DNA of 43,749 nucleotides from Prevotella sp. (lineage in GTDB: Bacteria; Bacteroidota; Bacteroidia; Bacteroidales; Bacteroidaceae): NCBI GenBank assembly GCA_024695705.1, contig JAILHP010000190.1, positions 1 to 43,749 of the forward strand. The letters are read 5' to 3'. Both the position numbers and the translations under genes were made by a program. The notes beneath the pieces are model-generated. The model searched no databases. It saw only the letters and a program-made list of their open reading frames with translations, and was not told the DNA's origin. Positions 1-8,606 of the stretch are shown here, piece after piece (position 1 is the stretch's first letter; every line of letters begins with the position of its first letter).

Positions 1-26
1 CCCTGCGGAGCTGATTGTCCGCAGGG
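1..26. terminator. Hairpin (CCCTGCGGA / TCCGCAGGG), probable terminator
   Basis: Perfect 9-bp inverted repeat with 8-nt loop at the window edge; the flanking T-run cannot be judged because of truncation. Confidence 0.5.
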
Positions 27-33
27 TAGTATT

Positions 34-103
34 TATCGATTATCGCTTGATAGTTCACAACGAATTGTCAATAATTATCAATAACGAATTGTCAATTCAC
101 TCA
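34..103. repeat. Degenerate period-7 tract (about 10 units: tatcgat tatcgct tgatagt ... gaattgt caataat tatcaat ...)
   Basis: Read directly; ends at the stop codon of the 106..1875 CDS. Confidence 0.6.
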
Positions 104-105
104 TC

Positions 106-1875
106 TCAGCAACGTTCTATCCATCCAAGGTTATCACCCCGACGCACCTTGGCACCTTGCTTGGCAGCGACCTCGACGAGTTTGCCACCGAGTGCAGCAG
201 GAATAGGAACGATTTCGCCCCATGGAGCCTGTATGTAGCAGAAGGTCTCACCCTCCTTGTACTGCTGACCGACAAACGGTTCCAGACAAGGTTCGCAGGC
301 TCCTTCGCCTGAGAACTCGTAATACACTTGTCCAGCGATAGGTGCCGTGAGTGCATCGGCCTTGGCATGTTTGAAGGCAGAGAGTTCCTCTACGCTGAGT
401 TTGGTACCCAACTTGGCATCCTTTTGCTTCTGTAGGTCTGCCAGGAAGTTTTTCTTTGCCATTCCGCTCTTGAAGGGACGGTACTGCTCTGGGTGCATGG
501 CCAGCTCGAAGAGTTCCTCATCGTCAGGACCGTACTCCCAGCCGTTCTCATCCATCTCCTTGCGGAACGTGTCGAGGGCATTGGGAATAAGGGTATGCGG
601 ATCAGCATCGGTAAACTCACGCTTCTGCTTCTCAGCCAGCTCAATGAGCTCAGGCGCAATAGTGCCAGGCACCTTGCCGCTCTTGCCGAGAATCATACCC
701 CAGATGGCATCGTCCATCATGACGTAGCGACCCTTGCCCTGTTCCATCGTGAGAAGGTTCATGAGGGCAATGTTCTTCGTGTATTGTGAGAACGGCGTAA
801 CGAGTGGGGGATAACCCACCTTCGGCCATACGTACTCAACTTCCTGGAAGAGCTTGACGAGCATATCGTCCATCGTATAGGTCGGCTCGCCCTTCTTCTC
901 GCGCTCCTTGTTGATCATCTTCTGGATGGGACCCAGGTCGGCCATCATCGAGCCCATCATGCCGCCAGGCAGTCCGCTGCCGAGGAGGAGTGATGACATG
1001 TGCTTGTTGGCAGGATTGATGAAGCAACCCAGCCAGTCGTCGATGAACTCCTGTGTGAGCGTGCGTGCCTGCATGTAGGCATTCATATTGATATCGGCCA
1101 CCTCGAAGCCCTCGTTCTTCAGCATCGACTGTACGGAGATGATGTCTGGATGCACCTTACCCCAGCTGAGCGGTTCAATGGCAGTATCGATGATGTCGGC
1201 ACCATTGTTGCAGACCTCAAGGATAGAAGCCATCGACAGTCCAGGACCGGAGTGTCCGTGGTACTGGATGATGATGTCAGGATGCTTCGTCTTGATGCTC
1301 TTCGTCAGCGCACCCAGCATGGCGGGCTGTCCAATGCCGGCCATGTCCTTCAGACAGATTTCCTCGGCTCCAGCAGCAATGAGCTCGTCGGCAATAGCCG
1401 AGTAATACTCTACGGTGTGTACGGGTGAGGTGGTGATGCAGAGGGTAGCCTGGGGAATCATGCCAGCCTCCTTGGCCCACTTGATAGATGGGATGATGTT
1501 ACGGGTGTCGTTCAGTCCGCAGAAGATACGCGGAATGTCAACGCCCTGTGCCTTCTTCACCTTGTACATCAAGGCGCGCACATCGTCGGGCACAGGATAC
1601 ATGCGCAGGGCGTTCAGGCCTCGGTCGAGCATGTGGGTCTGAATACCTACTTCGTTAAACGGTTTGCAGAAAGCGCGTACGGCCAGGTTAGGATTCTCAC
1701 CTGCCATCAGGTTTACCTGCTCAAAGGCACCACCGTTGGTCTCCACACGGGCAAAGCACCCCATGTCGATGATGGCCGGAGCCACACGCTCCAACTGGTC
1801 CTTACGGGGCTGGAACTTACCTGAAGACTGCCACATGTCACGATAGACTAGGCTGAACTTGATTTTCTTTTTCAT
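106..1875 (-). CDS. oadA: Oxaloacetate decarboxylase alpha / pyruvate carboxylase subunit B-like carboxyltransferase with C-terminal biotinyl-like domain
   Basis: Protein motifs: LVYRDMWQSSGKFQ..., CLKDMAGIGQPAML, YHGHSGPGLSMAS; full-length 589 aa ORF; degenerate biotinyl domain. Confidence 0.85.
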   Translation of the reverse strand: MKKKIKFSLVYRDMWQSSGKFQPRKDQLERVAPAIIDMGCFARVETNGGAFEQVNLMAGENPNLAVRAFCKPFNEVGIQTHMLDRGLNALRMYPVPDDVRALMYKVKKAQGVDIPRIFCGLNDTRNIIPSIKWAKEAGMIPQATLCITTSPVHTVEYYSAIADELIAAGAEEICLKDMAGIGQPAMLGALTKSIKTKHPDIIIQYHGHSGPGLSMASILEVCNNGADIIDTAIEPLSWGKVHPDIISVQSMLKNEGFEVADINMNAYMQARTLTQEFIDDWLGCFINPANKHMSSLLLGSGLPGGMMGSMMADLGPIQKMINKEREKKGEPTYTMDDMLVKLFQEVEYVWPKVGYPPLVTPFSQYTKNIALMNLLTMEQGKGRYVMMDDAIWGMILGKSGKVPGTIAPELIELAEKQKREFTDADPHTLIPNALDTFRKEMDENGWEYGPDDEELFELAMHPEQYRPFKSGMAKKNFLADLQKQKDAKLGTKLSVEELSAFKHAKADALTAPIAGQVYYEFSGEGACEPCLEPFVGQQYKEGETFCYIQAPWGEIVPIPAALGGKLVEVAAKQGAKVRRGDNLGWIERC

Positions 1876-1919
1876 ACTATTATCTTTAATGTATAATGAT
1901 TAATTAATCTCTCAACTTC

Positions 1920-2381
1920 TCACACCATCCCCCTCTTCAGCAGACGCTCTTCAGCCATGCGCTCGTACTTGGTGCCTGGACGGCCGTAGTTGGCGTAGGG
2001 ATAGATGCTGATGCCACCACGGGGAACGAAAAGTCCCAGCACCTCAATGTACTTGGGGTCCATCAGCTTGATAAGATCCTTCATGATAATGTTGACGCTG
2101 TCCTCGTGGAAGTCGCCATGGTTGCGGAAGGAGAAAAGGTAGAGCTTGAGGCTCTTCGACTCCACCATGCGTTCATCCGGGATATAGGCTATCTTGATTT
2201 CCGCAAAGTCGGGCTGTCCCGTAATGGGGCACAGGGTAGTAAACTCGGGGCAGTTAAACTGCACCCAGTAGTCGTTCTCCTTGTTCATGTTTTCGAAGGT
2301 CTCCAACACTTCAGGAGCATACTGGTCACAATAGTGCGTGTCTTTTCCCAGCAGTTTTAGGTTTTCTTTCTTTCTGTCCAT
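1920..2381 (-). CDS. queF: NADPH-dependent 7-cyano-7-deazaguanine reductase QueF
   Basis: [53 protein letters not shown] signature. Confidence 0.95.
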   Translation of the reverse strand: MDRKKENLKLLGKDTHYCDQYAPEVLETFENMNKENDYWVQFNCPEFTTLCPITGQPDFAEIKIAYIPDERMVESKSLKLYLFSFRNHGDFHEDSVNIIMKDLIKLMDPKYIEVLGLFVPRGGISIYPYANYGRPGTKYERMAEERLLKRGMV

Positions 2382-2427
2382 CTTATTCAGGGAGCATAAA
2401 AGGTACTGGCTGCAAAGATAAGAAAAA

Positions 2428-2458
2428 GTTAGGAGTTAGGAGTTAGGAGTCAGGAGTT
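2428..2458. repeat. Period-7 tract (gttagga x3, gtcagga)
   Basis: Read directly: gttaggagttaggagttaggagtcaggagtt. Confidence 0.85.
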
Positions 2459-2578
2459 TTTTCCAACCGCTTAACTTTTTTTACCTTTTATCCTTTTGGG
2501 GTTCACTCAAAATTCGTACTTTGACTGTTGTCGCGCTCGGCATACCGAAGGGTGACGCTTGTTACCAACGGGACGCAA

Positions 2579-2644
2579 GAAGGTACTTACACTCGAGAAA
2601 ACTCATAATTCTTTTGGTTTTCTTCTCGCTTTTTCGTACCTTTG
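2579..2644 (+). promoter_or_regulatory. Promoter-repeat copy 1 (actcgagaaaactcataattcttttggttttcttctcgctttttcgTACCTTTG)
   Basis: Near-identical to 15086-15149 and 19235-19299; ends in a Bacteroidetes -7 box TAnnTTTG. Confidence 0.8.
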
Positions 2645-2664
2645 TCGCCAAATCAAGATATGAC

Positions 2665-3699
2665 ATGAAGATTATCCGCTTTTTAGCTTTATCATTGATT
2701 ATTCATCTATCATTTAGCGTAGCGTCTGCGCAAGTGAAGTTCCAAGTGGAGGGTATAGCACCCGCCAGCATGGGAAAGATCTATCTCTTCGACATGGCAC
2801 GGGGAATAGCCATTGACAGCATGGCACCGAGAGACAACCAGTTCCGCTTCTCAGGCACGGCACAGCCCGACCAGTTCTTCCGCGTAGGCTCCAAGGAAGT
2901 GACTTTCGTCCTGATCAGCGACGGCATTCCCGTCAGCATCAACTTCAACAAGGGAACCCTCAAGGGCTCGCCGCTCAATGAGAAGCTACACGGTTACGAA
3001 CTGCGGGTCAACGCGCTTGAAATGGCGATGCAGTACGCCTATATGGGACAGCAGACGGAACGCCTCGACTCGCTGCGCGAAGAGTGGCGCACTGCCATGA
3101 AGACGGCAACCGTTGAGAATCAGGACAACATGATACCAGCTCTCTACATGAATGAGCTGGCTTACTTCACCCCCTACGAGGAAATGAAGCAGCTATTGGC
3201 ACCCGACAAGCCTTATTACAACCACACGTTGGTGCAACAAGCTCGCACCATGCTCAGCGATTACGAGATAAAACTCCCTGGAAAGCCTTTTGTGGAGTTG
3301 GAACTGAACGACAGCTTCGGCCGTCAGCACAAACTAAGCGAGTGGTGCGGAAAGGGCAAATACGTGCTTCTGCACTTCTGGTACACGGGGTTCCTACCCT
3401 GCCGTCGTGATCTGCGACGCATCGTCTATTGCTTCGAGGAGTTTCATCCGAAAGGGCTTGACGTAGTCGGCATCTCCCTAGATACTGACAAACAGGACTT
3501 CCTGCGTACCATCAACGAATTCCAGATGACGTGGACGCAACTCACCGACCTGAAAGGTCCCGATAGTCCTGCCGCAGAGGCATGGGGCATCCACCAGGTT
3601 CCTGCCAACATCCTCATTGGCCCTGACGGCAACATCGTTGCCTCCAACCTCTTCAACGGCGCCCTGGAGGACAAGCTCGAAGAAATCTTCGGAGAATAG
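2665..3699 (+). CDS. DUF4369 / TlpA-like thioredoxin-fold protein with atypical active site
   Basis: Signal peptide MKIIRFLALSLIIHLSFSVASAQ; thioredoxin-fold C-terminus KYVLLHFWYTGFLPCRRDL...; track start 2521 is upstream of the promoter, so ATG 2665 is preferred. Confidence 0.8.
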   Translation: MKIIRFLALSLIIHLSFSVASAQVKFQVEGIAPASMGKIYLFDMARGIAIDSMAPRDNQFRFSGTAQPDQFFRVGSKEVTFVLISDGIPVSINFNKGTLKGSPLNEKLHGYELRVNALEMAMQYAYMGQQTERLDSLREEWRTAMKTATVENQDNMIPALYMNELAYFTPYEEMKQLLAPDKPYYNHTLVQQARTMLSDYEIKLPGKPFVELELNDSFGRQHKLSEWCGKGKYVLLHFWYTGFLPCRRDLRRIVYCFEEFHPKGLDVVGISLDTDKQDFLRTINEFQMTWTQLTDLKGPDSPAAEAWGIHQVPANILIGPDGNIVASNLFNGALEDKLEEIFGE

Positions 3700-3824
3700 A
3701 CCTAGCGTAACAGCTAAGCCGCACAGCCAAAGAGTTCTTTGAAATTGTAATTGATTCATGTTGGGTTCGGCAAATAATTAATCTTTTTTAACTCAATTCT
3801 TATATGATATGACTATACTTTTTG

Positions 3825-3832
3825 TAACTTTG
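3825..3832 (+). promoter_or_regulatory. Bacteroidetes -7 box TAACTTTG
   Basis: TAnnTTTG about 50 nt upstream of ATG 3882. Confidence 0.5.
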
Positions 3833-3881
3833 CATCCCGTAAGAAAATAAAAATTATTAATAAAACCATTACCATTAAATT

Positions 3882-5312
3882 ATGATTACTAAAAAATTTT
3901 TATTGATGGGAAGCATGGCCGTAATGGGCGTTGCTTTCATCTCGTGTTCAAATGAAAGTCTCTTCGACGATAATGCTTATCATAAGCAGAAGGACGAAGC
4001 CTACACTTCCAACTTCGAGAAGAGGTACGGTAAGATTGATCCGAATCAGACTTGGGACTTTACAACGGATACGCCAACTTACAGCATGGTTTCCACAGGT
4101 GGCGCTACCCGTGCCGCTGCATCTCTTGAAACTGCTAATTTCACCTGTGAGGTAAGAGAAATGGATATCCAGCCGGCAATCAGCGAATACATCGCTGACA
4201 ATCTGCCCAAAGGCCAAGACAACTCTTCAAAGGGTAGAAAATTCGAAATGGTTATTGGAGAAAACGACTTCACCGTCGTACCCCTCTTCCAGGGCTGTGC
4301 AAGTTACTACTGGGAGTTGTGGATGACTGTAGAGGGTGTCGGCGAATACAAAATCTGGTCAAAGGGTGAAGGTCTCAAATACAGAAAGGCCGGAACAAAT
4401 GATGAATTCCAAACTGTAGGTACAGGTAAGGATGGTATGGATTCAAACGCTGGCCCATTTGAGGTCAAGGCACCCAGCTACACTTTCAACAATCTGCCTA
4501 CTGGCAATTCGATGGCTTTCTCTCTGAGAGTGTGGACTAGCTATGACAAATTCTTGGCATATGAGCAGAATCCTCTCAACGAAGCTAATCATCCCATCAT
4601 CAGTTCGTCTGTCGATGCATGGATGATTGATCTGCAGAATGCCCCTGTACCCGTAGGATTGCCCGAAGGTTATTCGGCTACTATCATCGGCTGTGAGGAC
4701 AATAAGCACGGCGACAATGACTTTGAGGACCTGGTGTTCATGGTTTACGGAAAGCCCGTACCTCCGACAAAGCGTGTAGAAAAGGTTATAGAGCAGAAGT
4801 CAAAACGCTACATCATGGAAGACCTCGGCGAGACCGACGACTTCGACTTCAACGACGTAGTGTTTGATATCTTCTATGACAGAAAGGAAATCACCTATAT
4901 CTATGATAACGCTGACGCCACCGTTCCCAGTGATACCCAGACGAGGACTCTGGAGAATTTGGGCGTTGTCCGTGCAGCAGGTGGTACCCTCGACTTCGCA
5001 ATTATGATTGCCGGTGAAAAAGTGTGGATAAAGAGTAAAAATGTCAGCAAGACCGAGATGATAAACACCCAGCGGGGTTACAACCCCTACTACGTCATGG
5101 GCGAGTTTAAAGCCACGGGTTATATTGCCAATGAAAATAACGTTTCTGTGGCTGTTGAGGACAGAGGTAGTAACGAAGGTGTGCATTCCATCCCGTTCCC
5201 GGAGGCTGGTGTAGCCCCGAAGATTGTTGCTGTGCCCGTTACGACCAATTGGATGAATGAGCGTGTAAAGGTTCCTACTGATTGGTTCACTCCAAAACCT
5301 GCGAATAATTAA
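3882..5312 (+). CDS. LruC-domain (DUF4842-like) lipoprotein
   Basis: Lipoprotein signal AFISCSNE; repeated acidic motifs DNDFEDLVFMVYG and TDDFDFNDVVFDIFYD. Confidence 0.75.
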   Translation: MITKKFLLMGSMAVMGVAFISCSNESLFDDNAYHKQKDEAYTSNFEKRYGKIDPNQTWDFTTDTPTYSMVSTGGATRAAASLETANFTCEVREMDIQPAISEYIADNLPKGQDNSSKGRKFEMVIGENDFTVVPLFQGCASYYWELWMTVEGVGEYKIWSKGEGLKYRKAGTNDEFQTVGTGKDGMDSNAGPFEVKAPSYTFNNLPTGNSMAFSLRVWTSYDKFLAYEQNPLNEANHPIISSSVDAWMIDLQNAPVPVGLPEGYSATIIGCEDNKHGDNDFEDLVFMVYGKPVPPTKRVEKVIEQKSKRYIMEDLGETDDFDFNDVVFDIFYDRKEITYIYDNADATVPSDTQTRTLENLGVVRAAGGTLDFAIMIAGEKVWIKSKNVSKTEMINTQRGYNPYYVMGEFKATGYIANENNVSVAVEDRGSNEGVHSIPFPEAGVAPKIVAVPVTTNWMNERVKVPTDWFTPKPANN

Positions 5313-5330
5313 TAAATCATTCACTATACA

Positions 5331-5369
5331 AAAAAACTCAAGTCTCACAAAGGGGCTTGAGTTTTTTTT
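5331..5369 (+). terminator. Rho-independent terminator
   Basis: aaaaaactcaag ... cttgagtttttttt hairpin with T-run, 19 nt after the CDS. Confidence 0.85.
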
Positions 5370-5387
5370 GTTTCACTACACTTAGAC

Positions 5388-5600
5388 ATGAATGCTCCAA
5401 ATATCTCACCTATTTTGCCTACTGCCAAAAGGTCTTTTGCCTGCTGGTGAAAGGTGTTTTGCGCACTGGCAAAAGGTTGATACCCGCCGGGTGTCGTTTT
5501 GATTCATGCCGAGTCTCTGGAAGAGAGGTGTCGGGAAACTGGGACTTTCTGCCGGGGAAAGTCGGAGAGACCACGGATGTCTCTGGAATTCAGCGCCCTC
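5388..5600. repeat. Hairpin- and repeat-rich convergent intergenic region
   Basis: Near-repeats ctgccaaaaggtcttttgc / ctggtgaaaggtgttttgc / ctggcaaaagg; hairpins gataccc-gcc-gggtgtc and gactttc...gaaagtc; repeated gtctctggaa. Confidence 0.55.
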
Positions 5601-5605
5601 TGTTC

Positions 5606-5654
5606 AAACAAACACCGCCCGCTGTTGAAACGAACAGCGAGCGGTGTTTGTTTT
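5606..5654 (-). terminator. Strong 21-bp hairpin, terminator for the 5664..6629 gene (possibly bidirectional)
   Basis: aaacaaacaccgcccgctgtt-gaaacg-aacagcgagcggtgtttgttt; one G-U-type mismatch. Confidence 0.85.
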
Positions 5655-5663
5655 AAAGCGCTA

Positions 5664-6629
5664 TCAGACGTTGCAGAGCAGCCAAGTCAGGTAGCCGGCA
5701 TAGCCCAGCACGAGGACGGCACCTTCCCAACGTTCAACGGTATAGCGGGTGAAGGAGAAGAGCCACACCAAAACAATGCTGACCATCATCACACCCATGT
5801 CGATGACGGTGATGCCCTCCATCTGCAGGGGACTGATGGTTGCCGTAGCACCAAGAATCAACAGGATGTTGAAGACGTTGGAGCCGATGACGTTGCCAAT
5901 GGCAATGGCCGACTGACCTTTGCGGGCAGCCACCACACTGGTTGCCAGTTCGGGCAGCGACGTACCGCCCGCTACGATGGTCAGGCCAATGACTCCCTCA
6001 CTGACGCCCAACGACGTGGCAACGCTGGAGGCAGAATCCACAAACAGGTTACTGCCAAACACAAGGCCGGCAAGCCCGAGGAGAATCCAGAGGGCCTCCC
6101 CCCAGCCCCCTCCCAGAGAGGGGGAGTTCTTGACGGCCTCACCCCGGCCCTCTCCGAAGGGAGAGGGAGTAAGGAAGCTTTTCCTCGCCTGCCAAAGGGT
6201 ATAGGCCATGAAGCCTGCAAAGCCAAGGAGCAGGATGATGCCGTCGATACGGCTAACGTCGGAGTCGGCCATCGTCAGCAGGATGAGTAGCAGCGAGGCT
6301 CCTACGGAGAAGGGGATATCCTTCTTCACGGTGGAAGGACTGATGACCATAGGTGCCACCATGGCCGCACAGCCCACAATGACCATGGTATTCATGATGT
6401 TGGAGCCCACGACGTTACCCACAGCCATATCTGGCGTGCCGTTGAGAGCTGACATGAGGCTGACGAAGAACTCAGGCGCCGACGTACCACAGGCTACGAT
6501 GGTCAGGCCAATCACTATCTCAGGAACGCCGAAACGACGGGCCAGCGAGCTGGCGCCCTCCGTGAGACGGTCGGCACCTACGAGCACCAACGTTACACCT
6601 ATTATAATATAAAGGACATCAAGTATCAT
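5664..6629 (-). CDS. Calcium/sodium antiporter (CaCA family)
   Basis: Two homologous halves with alpha-repeats (GTSAPEFFVSLMSALNGTPDMAVGNVVGSNIMNT and GTSLPELATSVVAARKGQSAIAIGNVIGSNVFNI). Confidence 0.95.
   Translation of the reverse strand: MILDVLYIIIGVTLVLVGADRLTEGASSLARRFGVPEIVIGLTIVACGTSAPEFFVSLMSALNGTPDMAVGNVVGSNIMNTMVIVGCAAMVAPMVISPSTVKKDIPFSVGASLLLILLTMADSDVSRIDGIILLLGFAGFMAYTLWQARKSFLTPSPFGEGRGEAVKNSPSLGGGWGEALWILLGLAGLVFGSNLFVDSASSVATSLGVSEGVIGLTIVAGGTSLPELATSVVAARKGQSAIAIGNVIGSNVFNILLILGATATISPLQMEGITVIDMGVMMVSIVLVWLFSFTRYTVERWEGAVLVLGYAGYLTWLLCNV
6095..6129. repeat. GC-rich palindromic element, in frame in the antiporter
   Basis: cctccccccagccccctcccagagagggggagttc; encodes NSPSLGGGWGEA. 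Confidence 0.7.
6136..6174. repeat. GC-rich palindromic element, second copy in the antiporter
   Basis: gcctcaccccggccctctccgaagggagagggagtaagg; encodes LTPSPFGEGRGEA. Confidence 0.75.
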
Positions 6630-6657
6630 GTTGAGAGTTGAGAGTTGAACTATAAAC
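6630..6657. repeat. Period-7 tract (gttgaga gttgaga gttgaac tataaac)
   Basis: Fills the gap between the antiporter start and the next gene stop. Confidence 0.65.
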
Positions 6658-6659
6658 TT

Positions 6660-7133
6660 TTAGTCGTCCCAGTCGAAGTCATCGAAGTCTTCAACCACGG
6701 GTCCAATGAAGTCGTCGAGTGCACGACGTTCCTTCTTGGTAGGACGGCCGGTGCCACGGGCACGGTTGACGAAGCCACTAATGCGGTTCATCTCCAAAAG
6801 CTCGTACTGGTCGGGGGTTGTGACGTTTTCATAGACCTCGGGAATGAGTTTCGCACCTACACGCTGTTCGATGGTCTTGAGAATCTTAAAGGAATAGGTG
6901 ACAGGCGGCTTGCGCACACTGACCGTTTCGCCCACTTTCACCATGCGTGAAGGCTTGACGTTGACACCGCCAATGGTAACACGGCCATTCTTGATGGCGT
7001 CGGCGGCAATGCTACGCGTCTTGAAGATGCGGGCGGCCCAGAGCCATTTGTCTATACGGGCAAGACTCTCCCCCTGCCCCTCTCTGTGAGAGAGGGGAGA
7101 AGATACTTTCTGCGCTGAGGTTTTTTCCTTCAT
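6660..7133 (-). CDS. RNA-binding S4-domain protein (Hsp15-like)
   Basis: ARIDKWLWAARIFKTRSIAADAIKNGRVTIGGVNVKPSRMVKVGE; start MKEKTSAQ preferred over the longer track ORF. Confidence 0.85.
   Translation of the reverse strand: MKEKTSAQKVSSPLSHREGQGESLARIDKWLWAARIFKTRSIAADAIKNGRVTIGGVNVKPSRMVKVGETVSVRKPPVTYSFKILKTIEQRVGAKLIPEVYENVTTPDQYELLEMNRISGFVNRARGTGRPTKKERRALDDFIGPVVEDFDDFDWDD
7064..7105. repeat. GC-rich palindromic element, in frame near the S4-protein N-terminus
   Basis: gactctccccctgcccctctctgtgagagaggggagaagat; encodes SSPLSHREGQGES. Confidence 0.7.
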
Positions 7134-7143
7134 ATTTATTCCT

Positions 7144-7767
7144 TTATTCTTTATGAGGTAATTCCTCCCCTCCATTCAGGGAGGGGTTGGGGGAGGGTCT
7201 TTTCCCAAGTTTATTATACTGATTCATGGTGATGTCGATGCCGGCCAGGACGAAGCTACGGATGATTTCCACGCCCAGATCGATGGCAGGCTGCATCTGC
7301 TGGAGCTGCTCTTCGGTAAAACGCCCCAACACATAGTCAATCTGCATGCCCTGCGGGAAGTCATTGCCGATGCCCATGCGCAGACGGGCATACTGCTGAC
7401 CGATGAGCTGCTGGATGTGGCCCAAGCCGTTGTGACCGCCATTGCTGCCACTGGCCTTCAGGCGGAACTGACCAAGCGGCAGAGCGACATCATCGCTGAC
7501 GACCAACAGACGCTGCTGGTCAATGTTCTCCTTGTTGAGCCAGTAGCGCACGGCATTGCCGCTGAGGTTCATGTAGGTGGAGGGCTTGAGCAGGAATATC
7601 TTACGGCCCTTCAGCGACGTCTCGGCCACAAAGCCATAACGCTTATCGGCAAAAACAATATTGGACGCCTTCGCGAAAGCGTCCAATACGATGAATCCTG
7701 CATTGTGGCGAGTCATGTCGTACTCTGCGCCGACATTGCCCAAACCGACAATTAAGTACTTATCCAT
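7144..7767 (-). CDS. pth: Peptidyl-tRNA hydrolase
   Basis: [47 protein letters not shown]. Confidence 0.96.
   Translation of the reverse strand: MDKYLIVGLGNVGAEYDMTRHNAGFIVLDAFAKASNIVFADKRYGFVAETSLKGRKIFLLKPSTYMNLSGNAVRYWLNKENIDQQRLLVVSDDVALPLGQFRLKASGSNGGHNGLGHIQQLIGQQYARLRMGIGNDFPQGMQIDYVLGRFTEEQLQQMQPAIDLGVEIIRSFVLAGIDITMNQYNKLGKRPSPNPSLNGGEELPHKE
7161..7206. repeat. GC-rich palindromic element encoding the Pth C-terminal tail
   Basis: attcctcccctccattcagggaggggttgggggagggtcttttccc; encodes [16 protein letters not shown]. Confidence 0.7.
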
Positions 7768-7790
7768 CCTAAGAAATTAGGGAATATGGA

Positions 7791-8393
7791 TTACTCAGCA
7801 GACTCCTCAGCAGATGCAGCAGAACGTGATGCACGTGTAGCCTTAACCGAGCATACAACCACCTCAGGTGAAGTAGCGATGTCAAGACCTTCGAACTGCA
7901 GCTGGCCTACCTTGATGCTCTTGCCGAGCTGGAGGTCGGTAACGTCAATCTCGAGCGTCTCGGGAATGTTCTTATAAGGAGCTGTGACGTTAATCTTGCG
8001 GATAGACAGGTTGATACGACCACCGTCACGAACACCCTGTGCCAGACCGTTGAGCTTCACGGGAATACCCACGGTGATGGGCTTCGTCTCGTTTACCTCG
8101 TAGAAGTCAGCGTGCAGCAGCGCATCAGTTGTGGGATGGAACTGCAACTCCTTGACAACGGCTACGTGGAGCGTACCGTCAATTGTGATGTTCAGGACAT
8201 AGACGTGGGGAGTATAGACAGCCTTGCGGAGCTCAGCCATAGGAATGGCAAATGCCAAAGCCTCGGGCAGACCGTTCTCGCCTCTCTTCTCACCATACAG
8301 ATTACAGGGAATCAGACCCTCCTTGCGAAGCAGCTTGCTGGCCTTCTTACCAGTGTCGGTGCGCTTCTGACCGTTCAATGCGATTTCTCTCAT
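7791..8393 (-). CDS. rplY: 50S ribosomal protein L25/general stress protein Ctc
   Basis: LNGQKRTDTGKKASKLLRKEGLIPCNLYG; TL5/L25 C-terminal domain pattern. Confidence 0.93.
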   Translation of the reverse strand: MREIALNGQKRTDTGKKASKLLRKEGLIPCNLYGEKRGENGLPEALAFAIPMAELRKAVYTPHVYVLNITIDGTLHVAVVKELQFHPTTDALLHADFYEVNETKPITVGIPVKLNGLAQGVRDGGRINLSIRKINVTAPYKNIPETLEIDVTDLQLGKSIKVGQLQFEGLDIATSPEVVVCSVKATRASRSAASAEESAE

Positions 8394-8484
8394 TTTGTGT
8401 TACTCTAAATTAAGTTGTTAATACTACTTTTGCTTAATTCACCATCACACGGTGCCTAAAAAGCGACTGCAAAGGTAATAATAA

Positions 8485-8519
8485 TTTACGAATTACAATT
8501 TATGATTTACGATTTTTTT
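8485..8519. repeat. Period-7 tract (tttacga attacaa tttatga tttacga ttttttt)
   Basis: Read directly in the divergent rplY/nusB intergenic region. Confidence 0.75.
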
Positions 8520-8561
8520 AAAAAAAATGCCATTTTTCTTGCACAATCGGGGAATTATTTG

Positions 8562-8569
8562 TATTTTTG
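8562..8569 (+). promoter_or_regulatory. -7 box TATTTTTG for nusB operon
   Basis: TAnnTTTG 37 nt upstream of ATG 8607. Confidence 0.5.
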
Positions 8570-8606
8570 CGGTTGATAAGAGTATCAATCAGCTATTATA
8601 TAGGAT

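Noticed and set aside
2521-2664. N-terminal extension of the TlpA-like ORF (and equivalents at 15071-15175, 19146-19319, 31922-32059, 35398-35448)
   Set aside because: Extensions cover promoter sequence (TAnnTTTG box) and lack a plausible start; downstream ATG followed by a signal peptide or the known domain start is preferred.
4800-5348. Antisense ORFs (e.g. 4800..5348 -, 13929..14741 +, 28486..28905 -, 29437..30126 -, 41129..41818 -)
   Set aside because: They lie opposite well-supported CDS and show no recognisable domains; long open antisense frames are expected from codon bias.
5499-6290. 263-aa plus-strand ORF over the terminator and antiporter
   Set aside because: Runs through a strong terminator hairpin and antisense to the CaCA antiporter; the low-complexity protein reflects the GC-rich repeats.
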